49,902 bases of DNA, taken from assembly GCA_944322895.1 (NCBI GenBank), contig CALUQL010000006.1, positions 1 through 49,902 on the forward strand, given 5' to 3'. The position numbers and the translations under genes are program-made. The first letter of the stretch is position 1. Each line of letters begins with the position of its first letter. The notes under the pieces were generated by a model. That model ran no database searches. It was not told where the DNA came from and saw only the letters and a list, made by a program, of their open reading frames with translations. This stretch comes from Candidatus Gastranaerophilales bacterium. Lineage in GTDB: Bacteria > Cyanobacteriota > Vampirovibrionia > Gastranaerophilales > Gastranaerophilaceae. Below are positions 35,419-45,011 of the stretch, in pieces.

Positions 35419-37335
35419 ATGACTTACTGCGATGAAAAAAATATATCACCGTTTTCAAGTGTTGAAGCAAAAAATATTATTAAAGATGCACTGAAAGTTT
35501 TAGGCAAAAAACACCTGGCTTTTATTGCACACGCAAACAGTTTTCCTGCTGAATCAGGTAAAAATACAGGATTTGGCTCAAGCAATTCAAATGCCGCAAA
35601 AAAATTAATGGATTTTCTTTCAGGCGTTTTTACTGATGTTCAATTAGGACCAGCAGGTAAAACAAAATCTATTGATGCTTCGCCATATACAGGTACTATT
35701 TTTTCAAACAATCCTTTGTTTATAGACTTAGAACAATTAACAACAGATGAATGGTTTAATATTTTATCCGTTGAAACATATAACAAAATCACTGAAAATA
35801 ATCCGAATAAAGATACAAACAAAACCGCTTATTCATACATTTTTAATGAACAAGAAAAAGCATTAAAAGAAGCTTTTGAAAACTTTAAAAAATTAGATAA
35901 CGCAGAATTAAAATCAAAATTTAAAGAATATAAAGAAAAGAATAAATTTTGGCTAGAAAAAGATTCTTTATATGAAGCCTTAATCATTGAGAATGGTAAT
36001 GATTACTGGCCAATGTGGGAATCTGAAACAGATAAATGTTTATTTAATCCTCAAAACGATGAACAAAAAGTTCAATATGCCAAAAGAATTGAAGAATTGG
36101 AAGAAAAATATGCTGATGTAATTGAATATTATTCATTCTGTCAGTTTGTAATATCTGTTCAAAACGAAAAAACAAGAGGATATGCACAATCAAGAGGTCT
36201 AAAAATGATAGCAGACCGTCAGGTAGCATTTTCTGACCGTGACAACTGGGCATATCAGGCATATTTCTTAAAAGGATGGTGTTTAGGCTGTCCACCTGAT
36301 TATTTTTCAGAAGATGGTCAAGCTTGGGGCTTCCCAGTAATGGATCCTGAAAAATTATTCAATCCGGATGGTTCACTTGGTAAAGGCGGATTGTTAATGA
36401 AGGAACTTTATAAAAAAATGTTCACAGAAAACCCCGGTGGTGTAAGAATTGACCATATGGTAGGTTTAATTGACCCTTGGGTTTATGTTTCAGGAAGGAA
36501 ACCCAAAATTGAAGAAGGTGCGGGAAGATTATATTCATCTCCCGAGCATCCTGTTCTTTCAAGATATGCAATTGCAACAATGGACGATTTAAACAATGAA
36601 GTTGAAGCTGATAAAGAAGAAAGAATTATAAAACTAACACCTGAACAAGTAAGAAAATACGGTCGTTTAGTAGAAAAGATAGTAATCGGAGCGGCCAAAG
36701 AAGTAGGTCTTGATAAAGATTCTATTGTTTGTGAAGACTTAGGAACTTTAACAATGCCGGTTGTTAGCGTTATGAAAGAATATGATCTTCAAGGTATGAA
36801 ATTAATTCAATTCGTAGTACCTGAGAAACCAATGCACCCATACAGATGTAAAAACATTAACGAAAGATGCTGGGCAATGGTTGGTACACATGATAATGAA
36901 CCTATTGCAATGTGGGCAAATGCAACTGTACACACAGAAGCAGGTTACTTAAACGGTAAAAATTTAGCAGAAGATTTATATCCTGATGCAAATGATGAAG
37001 AAAGAGAACAAATTGCAGTAAGATGTTCAAATGATGCAGAATTCTTAACTCAAAATAAATTAATTGAATTATTTGCCTGCAAAGCTGAAAATATTCAAAT
37101 ATTCTTTACTGATTTCTTAGGATTATATGATGTATACAATCGCCCCGGTACATCAGGTGATTCAAATTGGTCATTAAGAATTCCTGATAATTATGAAGAA
37201 GTATATTGTAACAACCTAAAATCAGGCAAAGCACTAAATCTGCCTTTAATTCTAAAACTTGCTATTTATGCAAGAGGTAATGAATTTGCTAATGCAAATC
37301 AGGAAATAATTAATAAATTAGAAAGTATAATGTAG
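35419..37335 (+). CDS. malQ: 4-alpha-glucanotransferase (GH77)
   Basis: Amylomaltase that transfers glucan segments between malto-oligosaccharides. Catalytic residues in the 638-residue form are nucleophile D345 (VRIDHM), acid/base E439 (VCEDLG) and D492 (GTHDN). It is longer than the common form of about 500 residues: a charged helical insertion rich in Lys/Glu lies between about 110 and 235. Two ATGs are possible. The one at 35419 has an AAGGA site (35403-35407) 11 nt upstream. The one at 35407 overlaps that site, so the later start is preferred. It leads malQ-queD-uppP-punA. Confidence 0.92.
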   Translation: MTYCDEKNISPFSSVEAKNIIKDALKVLGKKHLAFIAHANSFPAESGKNTGFGSSNSNAAKKLMDFLSGVFTDVQLGPAGKTKSIDASPYTGTIFSNNPLFIDLEQLTTDEWFNILSVETYNKITENNPNKDTNKTAYSYIFNEQEKALKEAFENFKKLDNAELKSKFKEYKEKNKFWLEKDSLYEALIIENGNDYWPMWESETDKCLFNPQNDEQKVQYAKRIEELEEKYADVIEYYSFCQFVISVQNEKTRGYAQSRGLKMIADRQVAFSDRDNWAYQAYFLKGWCLGCPPDYFSEDGQAWGFPVMDPEKLFNPDGSLGKGGLLMKELYKKMFTENPGGVRIDHMVGLIDPWVYVSGRKPKIEEGAGRLYSSPEHPVLSRYAIATMDDLNNEVEADKEERIIKLTPEQVRKYGRLVEKIVIGAAKEVGLDKDSIVCEDLGTLTMPVVSVMKEYDLQGMKLIQFVVPEKPMHPYRCKNINERCWAMVGTHDNEPIAMWANATVHTEAGYLNGKNLAEDLYPDANDEEREQIAVRCSNDAEFLTQNKLIELFACKAENIQIFFTDFLGLYDVYNRPGTSGDSNWSLRIPDNYEEVYCNNLKSGKALNLPLILKLAIYARGNEFANANQEIINKLESIM

Positions 37336-37342
37336 GGAAATA

Positions 37343-37699
37343 ATGCACGAACTAAAAGTAGAAAGTTCATTTTCAGCAGCACATCATCTTTTAAACTATG
37401 ACGGTGAATGCGAAAATCAACACGGACATAATTGGAAAGTTGAAGTTTATGTAAAAGGAACAGCGCTTGATAAATCAAACTTATTGATAGATTTTAAGAT
37501 ACTAAAAAAAGAACTTAATAGTGTATTAGATTTACTTGATCATAAGGATATAAATACTTTAGATGATTTCCAAAATGTAAGTCCAAGTAGTGAAATACTA
37601 TCAAAATATATTTTTGAAAAATTAAAATCAAAAATACCTTGCATTTCAAAAGTATCAGTATGGGAAACAGAAAAAGCTTGTGCAAGTTATTACGAATAA
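37343..37699 (+). CDS. queD: 6-carboxy-5,6,7,8-tetrahydropterin synthase QueD
   Basis: Makes the pterin precursor of queuosine. Its 118 residues match the family. The zinc ligands H14, H27 and H29 and the catalytic C23 (GECENQHGHN) are present, with VWETEKACASY at the C-terminus. The ATG follows the malQ stop by 7 bp with a TAGGGA site. The other queuosine genes are not nearby. Confidence 0.92.
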   Translation: MHELKVESSFSAAHHLLNYDGECENQHGHNWKVEVYVKGTALDKSNLLIDFKILKKELNSVLDLLDHKDINTLDDFQNVSPSSEILSKYIFEKLKSKIPCISKVSVWETEKACASYYE

Positions 37700-37722
37700 A
37701 CTTCTAGAATAGGGGATTAATA

Positions 37723-38577
37723 ATGCATATATTGCAATCAATTATAATGGGTATAGTGCAGGGACTTAGTGAGTTCCTGCCTATTTCAAGTTCAGCACAC
37801 CTTGTTATTACATCAAATTTATATAAAGTGCTAAAAGGTTTAGAATTGACACAAGAATCTTCTCAAGAAATATTTCTTGATATTATGCTCCATTTTGGTA
37901 CTTTAATTGCAGTATTGATATATTTCAGAAAAGATATTATTGAAATTATAAAAGCTTTTCTGTCTGCAGTTAAATCGAAAGATTTTTCTGATAACAATGC
38001 AAAAATGGCATTATACATTTTAATAGGTACAATAATTACTGTTGTTATTGCTTTTCCATTGCATGATGTTGCAGAGAACTTAGTATATTCTCCAGCTATT
38101 GTAGGTTTGCTTCTTATATTTACGGGGATTTTGTTATTTTCAGCAGAAGCATTTTCAAAAAGAATACAAGATAAATCAGATAAAATAGATTTCAAAACAT
38201 CAATATTTATAGCTATTGCACAGGGTTTAGCTGCATTACCGGGATTTTCCCGTTCAGGTTTAACAATCGCAACCGGGTTATTAAACAAAAAAGACAGATT
38301 AACCTCTGCAAGATACTCATTTTTACTAAGTATTCCAATTATATTGGGTGCTTCAATGGTATATCCTATAATAAAAATCGATTTCCATGAATTTTCAAGT
38401 TACAATTGGAATGCAATTATATTAGGAACAATAACTTCCGCAACAGTAGGTTATTTATGCATAAAATACTTCTTAAAATTTGTAGGAAAATATTCTCTTG
38501 CATTTTTTGGATATTATTGCATAATAATAGGAGCATTATCTTTTGTGTTTTTTAATATTTATGCAAACGGGGTATAA
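37723..38577 (+). CDS. uppP: Undecaprenyl-diphosphate phosphatase
   Basis: Integral membrane enzyme that recycles the C55 lipid carrier for peptidoglycan and surface polysaccharide synthesis. It has 284 residues and about eight helices. The active-site signatures are GLSEFLPISSSAHL (15-28) and PGFSRSG (173-179, with R177). It lies 23 bp after queD with a GGGG site. It also gives bacitracin tolerance in many bacteria. Its stop is two bases before the purine phosphorylase start. Confidence 0.95.
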   Translation: MHILQSIIMGIVQGLSEFLPISSSAHLVITSNLYKVLKGLELTQESSQEIFLDIMLHFGTLIAVLIYFRKDIIEIIKAFLSAVKSKDFSDNNAKMALYILIGTIITVVIAFPLHDVAENLVYSPAIVGLLLIFTGILLFSAEAFSKRIQDKSDKIDFKTSIFIAIAQGLAALPGFSRSGLTIATGLLNKKDRLTSARYSFLLSIPIILGASMVYPIIKIDFHEFSSYNWNAIILGTITSATVGYLCIKYFLKFVGKYSLAFFGYYCIIIGALSFVFFNIYANGV

Positions 38578-38579
38578 AT

Positions 38580-39380
38580 ATGGAATCAACAATTAATTAT
38601 ATAAAAGAAAAAATTCAGGATTTTCAACCGGAAATAGGAATTATATTAGGCAGCGGTTTAGGTGATTTTGCTGATGGATTTGAATCTATAATAATTCCTT
38701 ATAATGATATACCGGGATTTGAAAAATCAAATGTTCAAGGTCATAAAGGTCAGCTTGTTTTTGCTCAAATAAACGGAAAAAAAGTTGTAATGATGCAGGG
38801 AAGATACCATTTTTATGAAGGTTACTCTATGCAAACAGTAACATTTCCTGTAAAAGTTATGAAAAAACTTGGAGTAAAAACTCTTATAATAACAAATGCA
38901 GCAGGTGCTGTTACTCCAGAATTTGCTCCCGGAGACTTAATGTTAATTACTGACCATATAAACTTTATGGGAACAAACCCATTAATCGGAAAAAATGATG
39001 AAGCTTTAGGAACACGCTTCCCTGATATGAGTGAAGTTTATTCAAAAGAATTAATACAAAAAGCTGAAACAATTGCTCACAAACTAAACATCAATTATCA
39101 AAAAGGTGTTTATGCTGCAACAACAGGTCCAAGTTACGAAACTCCGTCAGAAGTTAAAATGTTCAGAATGCTTGGAGCAAATGCTGTTGGAATGTCTACT
39201 GCACCTGAAGCAATTGTGGCAAACTATTGTGGCTTAAAGATATTAGGTATAAGCTGCCTTACAAACTATGCAGCCGGAGTCAGTGAAACACCGTTAAATC
39301 ATCAAGAAGTTATTGATACTGCAAATAGAGTTAAAGAAAGCTTTAAAAATCTTTTGTCTGAAATATTAAAATCTATTTAA
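38580..39380 (+). CDS. punA: Purine nucleoside phosphorylase (PNP-I, trimeric type)
   Basis: Phosphorolyses inosine and guanosine (and deoxy forms) to base and pentose 1-phosphate. The 266 residues show GSGLG (24-28), the phosphate-binding QGRYHFYEG, ITNAAGAV and the GPSYETPSE segment of the trimeric family. It starts two bases after uppP and ends three bases from the convergent mazG. Methylthioadenosine phosphorylase is the close alternative; the ScxTNYAAG and GPSYETP residues favour PNP. Confidence 0.93.
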   Translation: MESTINYIKEKIQDFQPEIGIILGSGLGDFADGFESIIIPYNDIPGFEKSNVQGHKGQLVFAQINGKKVVMMQGRYHFYEGYSMQTVTFPVKVMKKLGVKTLIITNAAGAVTPEFAPGDLMLITDHINFMGTNPLIGKNDEALGTRFPDMSEVYSKELIQKAETIAHKLNINYQKGVYAATTGPSYETPSEVKMFRMLGANAVGMSTAPEAIVANYCGLKILGISCLTNYAAGVSETPLNHQEVIDTANRVKESFKNLLSEILKSI

Positions 39381-39383
39381 ACT

Positions 39384-40148
39384 TTAGTTTTTTTGAACAT
39401 CTTTCTTTGCTTTTTTCCAAAGTTCATCCCACTCTTCAAGAGTAAGATGTTCAAGTTCTTTATTGGCATTTTTCTCCATAGATTTAAATCTGTTAATAAA
39501 TTTTTTATTAGCTTTCAATAATGCTTGTTCAGCATCAAGCTTATTCCATCTTGCCAGATTTACAACCGCGAATAATATATCGCCGAGTTCTTCTTCTTTT
39601 TCTTCTTGTGTTTTTGCGTCTTTAAATTCTTTTATTTCAGAATAAACACAATCATACAATGAATCCTCATTTGGCCATTCAAAACCCACATTAACAGCTT
39701 TTTTACTTATTTTTTGAGCACTCATTAATGCTGATTGCGCCTTTGAAATACCATCCATAATTGATGTACGGTGTGGTTTTTCTTCTTTCTTCAGTTTTTC
39801 CCAATTATCTAATATTTCAGATGTAGAACTAACTTTAACATCACCAAAAACATGAGGATGACGATGTACAAGTTTATCAGATATTCCTTTTGCAACATCT
39901 TCTATATTAAAAGCTTTTTCTTCTTTTGCTATTTGAGAATGCAATACAACTTGCAACAATACATCACCAAGTTCTTCTTGAAGATGTTTAAAATCATTAT
40001 CATCTATTGCATCAACTGCTTCATAAGCTTCTTCAAGCATATTTTTTCTTAAAGATGAATGAGTTTGTTCTCTATCCCATTTACATCCGTTTTCACTGCG
40101 AAGAATATCAATTATTTCAATTAAACGTTCTAAATTAGGATAATTCAT
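39384..40148 (-). CDS. mazG: MazG nucleotide pyrophosphohydrolase
   Basis: Hydrolyses (d)NTPs to monophosphate and pyrophosphate. The 254 residues hold two MazG domains: CKWDREQTHSSL with EEAYEAVDAID and EELGDVLLQ in the first, and EELGDILFAVVNLARW in the second, both with metal-binding Glu/Asp. Its ATG shares one base with the hisG stop (TAATG), so the two are translationally coupled. Because HisE, which follows HisG in the pathway, belongs to the same superfamily, a role on phosphoribosyl-ATP is conceivable. General house-cleaning is the default. Confidence 0.93.
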   Translation of the reverse strand: MNYPNLERLIEIIDILRSENGCKWDREQTHSSLRKNMLEEAYEAVDAIDDNDFKHLQEELGDVLLQVVLHSQIAKEEKAFNIEDVAKGISDKLVHRHPHVFGDVKVSSTSEILDNWEKLKKEEKPHRTSIMDGISKAQSALMSAQKISKKAVNVGFEWPNEDSLYDCVYSEIKEFKDAKTQEEKEEELGDILFAVVNLARWNKLDAEQALLKANKKFINRFKSMEKNANKELEHLTLEEWDELWKKAKKDVQKN

Positions 40149-41014
40149 TATCTCACCATTTGGTCAACTGTCATAATTAATATACCTTGACCGCCAAGTT
40201 TTTTAAGTTTATCAATACTGTCAAAAACTTTATCAGCATCAACAACTACGTGCATTACAACGTGTTCGTCATCACCTGCAAGAGTCATAATAGTAGGTGA
40301 TGATAATCCGGGTAAAAATGCTCTTATTTCATCCAGCGATGCTTTTGGTACATGTGCCATTAAGTATTTTTTTTCTCTTGCATCTATTACAGATTTTAAT
40401 GCTCTCAATATTACTTGAGTTTTTTCTTGCTTTTCTTCACTTAAATTTTTATTTGAAATTACAATAGCAGTAGACTCTAAAATCTTATCTATAATTCTTA
40501 ACTTATTTGATTTTAAAGTAGACCCTGATGAAGTAATATCAACAACTACATCAGATAAACCAAGACGCGGAGTAATTTCTGTAGCACCTGATACTTCTAT
40601 TATTTTAGGATTCTTACCTAATTTCTCAAAATATTCTCTTGCTATATTCGGAAATGATGTTGCTATTTTCAAGTTTTGAGGTAAATCCATTGAAGTTTTA
40701 TAACTATCTTCTTCTTTTACGGCAACTACCATCTCACAATAACCGAAATCTAAATCCATTATTTTATCAACATTTGATTTTAATTCAGTTAAAATATCAA
40801 ATCCTGTAAAACCGATATCTGCAATACCATTTTCTACAAACATAGGTATATCTTGAGTTCTTACAAATATTATTGAGTATTTCTTATCTTTTGTTATAAC
40901 TTGCAATGTTCTTTCATCTTTAGATGGAAAAACAAGTCCTGCGCAATTTAATAAATCATATATTTTTTCTGATAATCTTCCTTTATTTGGTATTGCTATC
41001 TTTAACATTTCCAT
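40148..41014 (-). CDS. hisG: ATP phosphoribosyltransferase (long form)
   Basis: First enzyme of histidine synthesis, joining ATP and PRPP. At 288 residues it is the long form with a C-terminal regulatory domain (about 215-288), so it does not need HisZ. NKGRLSE, DIGFTGFD, VEVSGATE-like EVSGATEITPRLG and VVDITSSGSTL (phosphate loop) are visible. An AAGGA site precedes the ATG. It is the only his gene in the window. Confidence 0.95.
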   Translation of the reverse strand: MEMLKIAIPNKGRLSEKIYDLLNCAGLVFPSKDERTLQVITKDKKYSIIFVRTQDIPMFVENGIADIGFTGFDILTELKSNVDKIMDLDFGYCEMVVAVKEEDSYKTSMDLPQNLKIATSFPNIAREYFEKLGKNPKIIEVSGATEITPRLGLSDVVVDITSSGSTLKSNKLRIIDKILESTAIVISNKNLSEEKQEKTQVILRALKSVIDAREKKYLMAHVPKASLDEIRAFLPGLSSPTIMTLAGDDEHVVMHVVVDADKVFDSIDKLKKLGGQGILIMTVDQMVR

Positions 41015-41034
41015 TCTTATATTCCTTACTTATT

Positions 41035-42363
41035 TTAATCATTCTTTATTGTTATAACTATATCACTATTATTGCAATAACTTCTTACAGGACTATGAAC
41101 ATAATTAAAGTCTGCTATTTCAGGAACTTTTTTCTGCATTGCTCGAATCATATCCTTTGAGACTTGTGTGTTATAACCAATAATTTGAGATTCCTCAATC
41201 ATTGAAGATTTACCTGTACAATTCACATCATAACCAAAACTTTTTAATTGCTCACGTATTGCCATCGCTTCGATTTCTTTCATTCGTGAATACATTAAAC
41301 CGACAGAAAATTCATTTTGAGCAATATCAGTTTTTTGTCTATATATCAATCTATTTATTACTTGCTGCGTTTTTTCAGGATCCAAAATCCAATAACTTAT
41401 AATTCCCTTTTTATTAGGACCGCCGGGCAACATAACAAATTCTACTTTATTTAAGTCTATATCTCTTGCTGCAGCAGCATATTGTGACATTTGATATAGA
41501 TTCAAATCAGTTCTTGTATATAAACTTGCTATTTTTAAGGCTTCAGGTATTTTTCTTAAAGCTTCAGGCGATTTCGCTTGTTCAATTAAAGCTTTTATAA
41601 ATTTTTGCTGACGATGAACTCTACCTATATCACCTAATGCATCTTTTCTAAATCTCAAATATTCTTCAGCTTGTTTTCCTGATAATACATAATCACCTTT
41701 AGAAAAATCAATATGCAATCCTGCAGAGTAATCGTGATAGTGCATATTTTGATCTATATGAATAGGAACACCGCCAATAGCGTCAATTAACTTTCTTACT
41801 CCTTCTGCATTTACAATTACATAGTTATGAATCTTAATACCAAGTGTTTCTTCAATTGTCTTTTTTGTTAAATCAATACCGCCAAGCGCATATGCAGAGT
41901 TGATTTTTTGTACCCCATGACCTTCTGCAATATATACTTTACTATCTCGAGGAATAGAAATAGCATTTACGCTTTTTCCGTGTAAATCAACACTCAATAT
42001 AATCATTGTATCAGAACGCACACCTGAAAATGGAAGAGTATTCGGCCCATTAGAATCAACACCTAAAAGTAATATATTTTGGTATCGGCTTAACATTTTA
42101 AAATTAAACTTTGATGGGGTTAAATCCGGTTTCTGACTAATTTTTACACCGGCAAGCTTTTTATCAGTAAAACTATCAATTATTGTAGATATATCATCAT
42201 AGTTAGTAACAATAAACATTGTAAGAGCTGTTATTGCAACCATGAAGAACATTACAAATACTACTCTAAGAGCTATTATTAACTTACTTTCATCATTTTC
42301 ATCATTTTCTTTGTACTTTAAGAAAGTACTATATTGTTCATCTTTATCCTTAAGCTCTGCCAT
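41035..42363 (-). CDS. LytR-CpsA-Psr (LCP) family cell-wall ligase
   Basis: A 442-residue type II membrane protein. The anchor is at about 28-52. The LCP domain follows (LLGVDSNG, SDTMIILSVDLHGKSVNAISIPRD, GGVPIHID, RFRKDALGDIGRVHRQQKFI). The C-terminal part is a LytR_C domain. LCP proteins transfer polyprenyl-linked glycopolymers to peptidoglycan. Key Arg and Asp residues of the pyrophosphate-binding pocket are kept. It ends 20 bp before hisG on the same strand. Confidence 0.9.
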   Translation of the reverse strand: MAELKDKDEQYSTFLKYKENDENDESKLIIALRVVFVMFFMVAITALTMFIVTNYDDISTIIDSFTDKKLAGVKISQKPDLTPSKFNFKMLSRYQNILLLGVDSNGPNTLPFSGVRSDTMIILSVDLHGKSVNAISIPRDSKVYIAEGHGVQKINSAYALGGIDLTKKTIEETLGIKIHNYVIVNAEGVRKLIDAIGGVPIHIDQNMHYHDYSAGLHIDFSKGDYVLSGKQAEEYLRFRKDALGDIGRVHRQQKFIKALIEQAKSPEALRKIPEALKIASLYTRTDLNLYQMSQYAAAARDIDLNKVEFVMLPGGPNKKGIISYWILDPEKTQQVINRLIYRQKTDIAQNEFSVGLMYSRMKEIEAMAIREQLKSFGYDVNCTGKSSMIEESQIIGYNTQVSKDMIRAMQKKVPEIADFNYVHSPVRSYCNNSDIVITIKND

Positions 42364-42484
42364 AATAATACCTCAATACCTTTTTTATTTTACTTCAAAA
42401 AACATAAAATTAGTACATACAAGAGAAGGAAATAAAAATAACCCATCTGTTGAATATAATATCTATTTATGATTTCATTTAAGT

Positions 42485-43711
42485 ATGGATAAGAAATTTA
42501 TAGTAAATAATGCAGAAGCAAAAGTAAAAAAATATTTTGAACTTGTTGATGAAATAAAAGAATACAATCAAGAAAAGGTTCTAAAAGCATTTTGTAAGAA
42601 CAAAATAGGGCTTGAACATTTCTCAACAGTATCAGGATATGGTCATGATGATATGGGCAGAGAAGCTTTAGATAATGTATTTGCCGATATATTTAAAGCT
42701 GAAAAAGCTGTTGTAAGAAATCATTTTGTATCAGGTACTCACACTTTAGCATGTTGTTTATTCGGGAATTTAAGATATGGGGAAAAACTTGTTTCTGTCG
42801 CAGGAAAACCTTATGATACGATGGAAGAAGTTATTGGTACAAGAGGTGATAAAAGAGCTTCTTTAATTGGTCACGGTATTTTATATGATGAAGTTGACCT
42901 AATTAATGAAACAGATGTTGATTTTGAAGGTATAAAAAATAAAATTGACGATAAAACCAATATGGTTTTAATCCAACGTTCAAGAGGATACTCTTTAAGA
43001 AAATCATTAAATATTGAAACTATAAAAAAAATAATTGAAATAGTAAAATCCAAAAATCCAAAATGTATTTGTTTTGTAGATAATTGCTACGGTGAATTTG
43101 TCGAAAAATTTGAACCTTTAGAAGTAGGAGCTGATTTAATAGCAGGTTCATTAATAAAAAACCCTGGAGGCGGAATTGTTGAAGCAGGCGGTTATATAGC
43201 AGGTAAAGAAGAATATGTAAATCAAGCAGCTTATAGATTAACTGCTCCGGGTATCGGCAGCGAAGGCGGTGCTATGCTTAATCAATCAAGGTTGATTTTT
43301 CAAGGTATATTTATGGCACCATCTATTGTTTCTGAAGCTGTTAAAGGTGCTATTTTGGCATCACAAGTTTTTGAAGATATCGGGTTTATTTCTACTCCAA
43401 AACCTTATGAAATAAGAACTGATTTAATTCAAACCATAAAATTTGGTGCAGCTGAACATTTAATAGAATTTTGTAAAACTCTTCAATCTTTTTCACCGAT
43501 TGAATCATATTTAACTCCTGTGCCGGATGAGGTTCCAGGGTATGATGATAAATTAATAATGGCAGGCGGCTCATTTATTGAAGGCTCAACTTTAGAATTA
43601 TCAGCAGATGGTCCAGTAAGAGAACCTTATGCGGTTTACATGCAAGGCGGTTTGAATTACGCCCACGTTAAAATAGCACTAAAAGGCATAGTTGAAAAAT
43701 TAGTTAAATAA
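42485..43711 (+). CDS. Methionine gamma-lyase/aluminium-resistance family PLP enzyme
   Basis: A 408-residue PLP-dependent protein of the family often called aluminium resistance protein, found in Firmicutes and cyanobacteria. The likely PLP lysine is K225 in GSLIKNPGGG; GYGHDDMGR, RNHFVSGTH and VDNCYGEF are further family marks. A TATAAT lies at 42455-42460, about 25 bp before the ATG; no strong SD is seen. The true substrate of the family is poorly known; a carbon-sulphur lyase is usual. The gene ends 8 bp from the convergent korC. Confidence 0.88.
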   Translation: MDKKFIVNNAEAKVKKYFELVDEIKEYNQEKVLKAFCKNKIGLEHFSTVSGYGHDDMGREALDNVFADIFKAEKAVVRNHFVSGTHTLACCLFGNLRYGEKLVSVAGKPYDTMEEVIGTRGDKRASLIGHGILYDEVDLINETDVDFEGIKNKIDDKTNMVLIQRSRGYSLRKSLNIETIKKIIEIVKSKNPKCICFVDNCYGEFVEKFEPLEVGADLIAGSLIKNPGGGIVEAGGYIAGKEEYVNQAAYRLTAPGIGSEGGAMLNQSRLIFQGIFMAPSIVSEAVKGAILASQVFEDIGFISTPKPYEIRTDLIQTIKFGAAEHLIEFCKTLQSFSPIESYLTPVPDEVPGYDDKLIMAGGSFIEGSTLELSADGPVREPYAVYMQGGLNYAHVKIALKGIVEKLVK

Positions 43712-43719
43712 AAATTAAT

Positions 43720-44256
43720 TTAGTTAACTGCTGCAAAACCTTGTTCTAAGGCCTTAATATTGCCTTCAAGCATTTCTGCCTTTTTACCTGTCAATTTTTG
43801 CTTCATTAAATCAATTATGCTGTCTTTCTTCACAATAGGAAATGCCTTTATAAAAGCACCTAATGAAACAATGTTAGCCATCTTTTGATTTCCTACGGTA
43901 TTTGCTATATCTGTCATAGGAACAAATTTATAAGTAATATCTTTTCTTTTAGGTTCAGACTTTACCAAAGAAGAATTAACAACCATTAATCCGCCCGGAA
44001 CAATTTGACTTTCAAATCTTTCAAAAGAAGGCCCATTTAAAGCAATTACATTTGTAGGTTTATCAACAAACGCACATGCTACTTCTTCATCAGACATGCA
44101 AACAGTACAATTAACAGTTCCACCCCTCATTTCAGCACCATATGCAGGAAACCATGTAACATTTAAACCTTCATTCATACAAGCACTTGCAAATAATTGA
44201 CCTATAAATAATACCCCCTGACCGCCAAAACCGGCTATTAATACATTAGAATCCAT
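43720..44256 (-). CDS. korC: 2-oxoacid:ferredoxin oxidoreductase, gamma subunit
   Basis: A 178-residue gamma subunit. GFGGQGVLFIGQL (9-21), AEMRGGTVNC and the C-terminal KxNxxALG-like end match the KorC/VorC/PorG family. It is the last of four subunits. Its start overlaps the korB stop by one base. Confidence 0.93.
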   Translation of the reverse strand: MDSNVLIAGFGGQGVLFIGQLFASACMNEGLNVTWFPAYGAEMRGGTVNCTVCMSDEEVACAFVDKPTNVIALNGPSFERFESQIVPGGLMVVNSSLVKSEPKRKDITYKFVPMTDIANTVGNQKMANIVSLGAFIKAFPIVKKDSIIDLMKQKLTGKKAEMLEGNIKALEQGFAAVN

Positions 44257-45011
44257 TATTTTGCCTCGCTTACTTTATCTTTATATATTCCTGGTTTAAA
44301 TATTTCAGACATTTCACCTCTAACACGAGCATGAGCTTCTTGAGGTGTCATTTTCCAGTTAGTAGGACAAGTTGCCAAAATTTCAACAAACCCTGTTCCC
44401 AATCCTTTTAGTTGTGCTTCGAATGCTTTTTTTATACATTTTTTTGCATTCATAATTGCTTGAGGACTATCTAAAGTGACTCTTGCAACAAAAGCAGTAC
44501 CATCTATTTCTTTTAAGATTTCAGAAACTTTTAAAGGATAACCTGAAATCTCAACCTTACGACCTTTAGTTGTTGTTGTAGTTACCTGACCTATAAGTGT
44601 AGTAGGACCTGCTTGACCACCGGTCATACCGTATGTTGTATTATTTATACATATAGCAGTAACTTTTTCACCCCTTGTCATAGCATGGATTGTTTCACCA
44701 ATACCAATACTCGCCAAATCACCATCACCTTGATATGTGAATACAACTTTATCCGGTTTTGAACGCTTAACTCCTGTAGCTACAGCTAAGGAACGACCGT
44801 GTGGAGCTTCTACTATATCAACATTGAAAAAATCGTATGAAAAAACACTGCATCCAACAGATGCTATACCAATTGTATTTTCTCTTACACCAAGCTCATC
44901 AAGAACTTCAGCTACCAGTTTAACTGCAACTCCATGATCACAACCGGGGCAAAAAGTTATCTTAAAATCATCCCTTATTGAATCGGGCTTTTTATATACA
45001 AGCTGTTCCAT
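44256..45011 (-). CDS. korB: 2-oxoacid:ferredoxin oxidoreductase, beta (TPP) subunit
   Basis: A 251-residue thiamine-pyrophosphate subunit. FCPGCDHG (20-27) and the TPP motif GDGDLASIG ... NNTTYGMTGGQ are clear, with PTNWKMTP near the end as in Kor/Vor beta. It overlaps the korA 3' end by 20 bp and shares a base with korC, so the subunits are translated together. Confidence 0.94.
   Translation of the reverse strand: MEQLVYKKPDSIRDDFKITFCPGCDHGVAVKLVAEVLDELGVRENTIGIASVGCSVFSYDFFNVDIVEAPHGRSLAVATGVKRSKPDKVVFTYQGDGDLASIGIGETIHAMTRGEKVTAICINNTTYGMTGGQAGPTTLIGQVTTTTTKGRKVEISGYPLKVSEILKEIDGTAFVARVTLDSPQAIMNAKKCIKKAFEAQLKGLGTGFVEILATCPTNWKMTPQEAHARVRGEMSEIFKPGIYKDKVSEAK

Noticed and set aside
37863-38288. 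141-codon open frame on the minus strand inside uppP
   Set aside because: It is antisense to conserved UppP motifs and has no SD; its length reflects AT-rich codon bias.
2195-39380. deoC, pdp and punA as one nucleoside operon
   Set aside because: They lie in three separate transcription units tens of kilobases apart, so only a pathway link is claimed.
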